Assembly: GCA_946566415.1 (NCBI GenBank)
Contig: CAMNWW010000084.1
Coordinates: 1 to 8,404 of the forward strand
Origin: an uncultured Lachnospiraceae bacterium
GTDB lineage: Bacteria; Bacillota; Clostridia; Lachnospirales; Lachnospiraceae
Reading direction: 5' to 3'
Length of the DNA: 8,404 bases
Both the position numbers and the translations under genes were made by a program. The notes below the pieces were generated by a model that ran no database searches, had not been told where the DNA came from, and saw only the letters and a list, made by a program, of their open reading frames with translations. This document shows positions 7,378 through 8,404 of this stretch, one piece after another. Within the stretch, counting starts at the first letter, position 1. Every line of letters begins with the position of its first letter.

Positions 7378-7446
7378 CTCCCTTGCGGTTGTCGCTCGCC
7401 GTGCCGTACTCGAAAGCCGAAGGCTTCCTCGTTCACGGGCTCTCGC
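7378..7446. repeat. Direct repeat copy 1, hairpin-bearing intergenic repeat
   Basis: This unit of about 69 bp begins CTCCCT and ends with a 46 bp block (7401-7446) that recurs at 7471-7516 with one mismatch. The block contains GAAAGCC-GAA-GGCTTCC, an imperfect short hairpin. No transposase or terminal target duplication is visible. Confidence 0.75.
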
Positions 7447-7451
7447 ACCTG

Positions 7452-7516
7452 CTCCCTACCGTTACTCGCTGTGCCGTACTCGAAAGCCGAAGGCTTTCTC
7501 GTTCACGGGCTCTCGC
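7452..7516. repeat. Direct repeat copy 2, hairpin-bearing intergenic repeat
   Basis: This unit of about 65 bp starts five bases after copy 1. The block 7471-7516 matches 7401-7446 with a single difference, and that difference makes the inner palindrome perfect: GAAAGCC-GAA-GGCTTTC. The 5' thirds of the two units (CTCCCT to CTCGC) are more diverged and differ by a few indels. It resembles small non-coding intergenic repeats found in Clostridia genomes. Confidence 0.75.
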
Positions 7517-7521
7517 CCTAT

Positions 7522-7578
7522 GAAAACAGTGTCCGCCAAATCCGCCTGTAAACAGGCGATTTGTCATCCCCTGTTTTC
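7522..7578. repeat. Long imperfect inverted repeat in the leader
   Basis: GAAAACAG (7522-7529) pairs with CTGTTTTC (7571-7578). Inside it, CAAATCCGCCTG (7537-7548) pairs with CAGGCGATTTG (7553-7563) with one bulge and a four-base loop. On the minus strand this would be a stable stem very near the RNA 5' end. No U-tract follows, so it is not a normal terminator in that direction. Confidence 0.65.
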
Positions 7579-7602
7579 GCACTGCTCGTTGCTGTCGTGG
7601 AC

Positions 7603-7631
7603 ATTATACATCAAAGATATGTGGATGGCAA
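7603..7631 (-). promoter_or_regulatory. Sigma-A-type promoter of the corrinoid operon
   Basis: On the minus strand TTGCCA (7631-7626) and TATAAT (7608-7603) are separated by exactly 17 bp. The -10 is perfect and the -35 close to consensus. It lies upstream of the riboswitch and faces the operon. No better promoter was seen between here and the aptamer. Confidence 0.75.
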
Positions 7632-7646
7632 GATTTAGGATTTTAC

Positions 7647-7675
7647 TTCACAAATAAATATTCATACTATATAAT
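7647..7675 (+). promoter_or_regulatory. Divergent sigma-A-type promoter for the ferredoxin remnant and CHR gene
   Basis: TTCACA (7647-7652) and TATAAT (7670-7675) are separated by 17 bp, followed about 48 bp later by an AGGAGG ribosome binding site and an ATG. Its -35 lies 15 bp from the -35 of the opposing promoter, so the two may interfere or share a regulator. No clear operator palindrome was seen. Confidence 0.7.
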
Positions 7676-7722
7676 GATGCCAAGGTCAAAAATCTATCCG
7701 TACCTTTAGGAGGAACATCTGT

Positions 7723-7873
7723 ATGATCAGACAAATTGTAATAATCAACGAAGAGAAACGCAATGGCTGCTGTGTGCGCTAAGACCTACCATGAGAAAGC
7801 GCTCGCTAAAAGCGGGAAGTCGATTTCCTTCCAGGTGACAATCATTTCGGTCAAAGGAGAAATTATACCGTGA
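7723..7873 (+). pseudogene. Frameshifted remnant resembling a 4Fe-4S ferredoxin start
   Basis: An AGGAGG ribosome binding site (7709-7714) precedes an ATG that encodes MIRQIVIINEEKRNGCCVR and then stops. This resembles the opening of clostridial ferredoxin-like proteins (a MIRKIV-INEEKCNGCGLC pattern). In the next frame the sequence continues VCAKTYHEKAL, matching the expected C-A-x-x-C-H-E-G-A-I segment. This implies a net two-base loss near 7770. The first cluster cysteine codon is CGC (Arg) and the third is TAC (Tyr), each one transition from Cys. The remaining residues to the TGA at 7871 (AKSGKSISFQVTIISVKGEI) do not look like a second cluster half, so the gene also seems shortened. The TGA overlaps the next gene's GTG start. 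Alternatively, the 19-residue or 36-residue frames are genuine small peptides. The ferredoxin match is from memory of the family. Confidence 0.5.
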
Positions 7874-8404
7874 AACAAAAAAGAATTCTACTAGATCTGT
7901 TCTTGACTTTTATGAAAATCGGTGCGTTTACGTTCGGCGGCGGTTACGCTATGATCTCAATCATCGAAGATATTTGTGTAGAAAAAAAGAAGTGGATGAC
8001 ACACGACGACATGATGAACGTCACGATCATCGCGGAATCCACTCCTGGACCAATAGCCATCAACTGTGCCACTTTTGTCGGCTCGCTGCAGGCCGGAATT
8101 CCTGGCGCAACGGCCGCCACAACAGGGATTGTCATCCCATCCTTTTGTATTATTTTTATAATTTCCTTGTTTCTGGACGGCTTTCTTGAAATTCCGGTAG
8201 TTGAAAATGCTTTTCGAGGAATCCGAATTGCTGTCGGTATTCTGATTATCCATGCCGCTGTAACCATGTTCCGCAGTATGCAAAAAGATTTATTTTCGTG
8301 CCTGCTTCTAGGCGGCGCTTTTCTTGTCATGCTGCTTTCCGACCTGCTTTCCTGGAACTTTTCTTCCATCTTTCTGCTATTTTCAGCAGGAGCGGCAGGT
8401 CTTT
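7870..8404 (+). CDS. chrA: CHR-family (chromate transporter) membrane protein, 3' end cut by window end
   Basis: This is a predicted inner-membrane transporter of the chromate ion transporter family; the physiological anion in such short clostridial members is not established. The frame is open from GTG 7870 to the window end (178 codons). Visible CHR motifs are FGGGYAM (residues 22-28) after an amphipathic start, ESTPGPIAINCATFVG (56-71), IPGA (77-80), IVIPSF (87-92) and FRGIR (115-119), with several hydrophobic helices between. AAAGGAG lies about ten bases before the GTG, and the GTG overlaps the upstream TGA (GTGA), a sign of translational coupling. Short CHR proteins of about 180-200 aa often occur in adjacent pairs, so a second CHR gene may follow outside the window. 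An in-frame ATG at residue 15 is unlikely, as it would remove the conserved N-terminal helix. Confidence 0.88.
   Translation, partial: MKQKRILLDLFLTFMKIGAFTFGGGYAMISIIEDICVEKKKWMTHDDMMNVTIIAESTPGPIAINCATFVGSLQAGIPGATAATTGIVIPSFCIIFIISLFLDGFLEIPVVENAFRGIRIAVGILIIHAAVTMFRSMQKDLFSCLLLGGAFLVMLLSDLLSWNFSSIFLLFSAGAAGL

Larger units (their letters stand above)
7355..7596 (-). other. Long structured 5' leader between promoter and riboswitch
   Basis: If transcription starts about seven bases after the -10 element (near 7596), roughly 240 nt of RNA precede the aptamer. This stretch has no credible gene. It contains the 7522-7578 hairpin and both copies of the 65-70 bp repeat. Open frames here lack ribosome binding sites and overlap the riboswitch or repeats. 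Confidence 0.5.

Noticed and set aside
7378..7516. Possible CRISPR array
   Set aside because: There are only two units, with a five-base gap instead of spacers, and no cas genes are nearby.
7146..7657. Open frames of 70-95 codons on both strands
   Set aside because: They overlap the cobalamin riboswitch and the repeats and lack ribosome binding sites.
7944..8369. Minus-strand open frame opposite the CHR gene
   Set aside because: The plus strand encodes clear CHR motifs with a ribosome binding site; the minus frame has no recognisable features.

Overview
The window looks like part of a Clostridia (probably Lachnospiraceae, gut-type) chromosome. The evidence is strong AGGAGG-type ribosome binding sites, a Gram-positive secreted protein with Glu-rich and Gly/Asn-rich linkers, a cobalamin riboswitch with intrinsic terminators, and a short single-domain chromate-transport protein. 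This taxonomic call is inferred from style, not from a marker gene.

Most of the window (positions 1 to about 7600) is one tightly packed minus-strand operon for corrinoid (vitamin B12) acquisition. Read in transcription order it holds: a sigma-A-type promoter near 7603-7631; a long leader with a large hairpin and two copies of a 65-70 bp repeat; a cobalamin riboswitch aptamer (7181-7354); two consecutive intrinsic terminators (7071-7138); a large secreted multidomain protein (802 aa); a BtuF-like substrate-binding protein (382 aa); a BtuC-like permease (347 aa); an ATPase with an extra C-terminal domain (368 aa); a corrinoid adenosyltransferase (CobO); and sirohydrochlorin cobaltochelatase (CbiK, cut by the window start). 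Gaps between genes are 0 to 15 bp, so the genes are probably co-transcribed and shut off together when cobalamin binds the riboswitch. The gene set covers capture, import and adenosylation of corrinoids, plus the cobalt-insertion step of anaerobic de novo synthesis.

The most unusual gene is the promoter-proximal 802-aa protein. It carries a signal peptide, a Glu-rich spacer, two clearly homologous beta-rich repeats, a Gly/Asn linker, a third more distant beta-rich repeat, and only the N-terminal lobe of a BtuF-like fold. It is a candidate Gram-positive surface corrinoid-capture component that I cannot match to a named system.

The right end (about 7640-8404) is transcribed divergently on the plus strand. 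A good promoter and ribosome binding site lead into a frameshifted remnant that looks like a 4Fe-4S ferredoxin start with lost cysteines. This overlaps by GTGA the start of a CHR-family (chromate transporter) membrane protein that runs off the window end.
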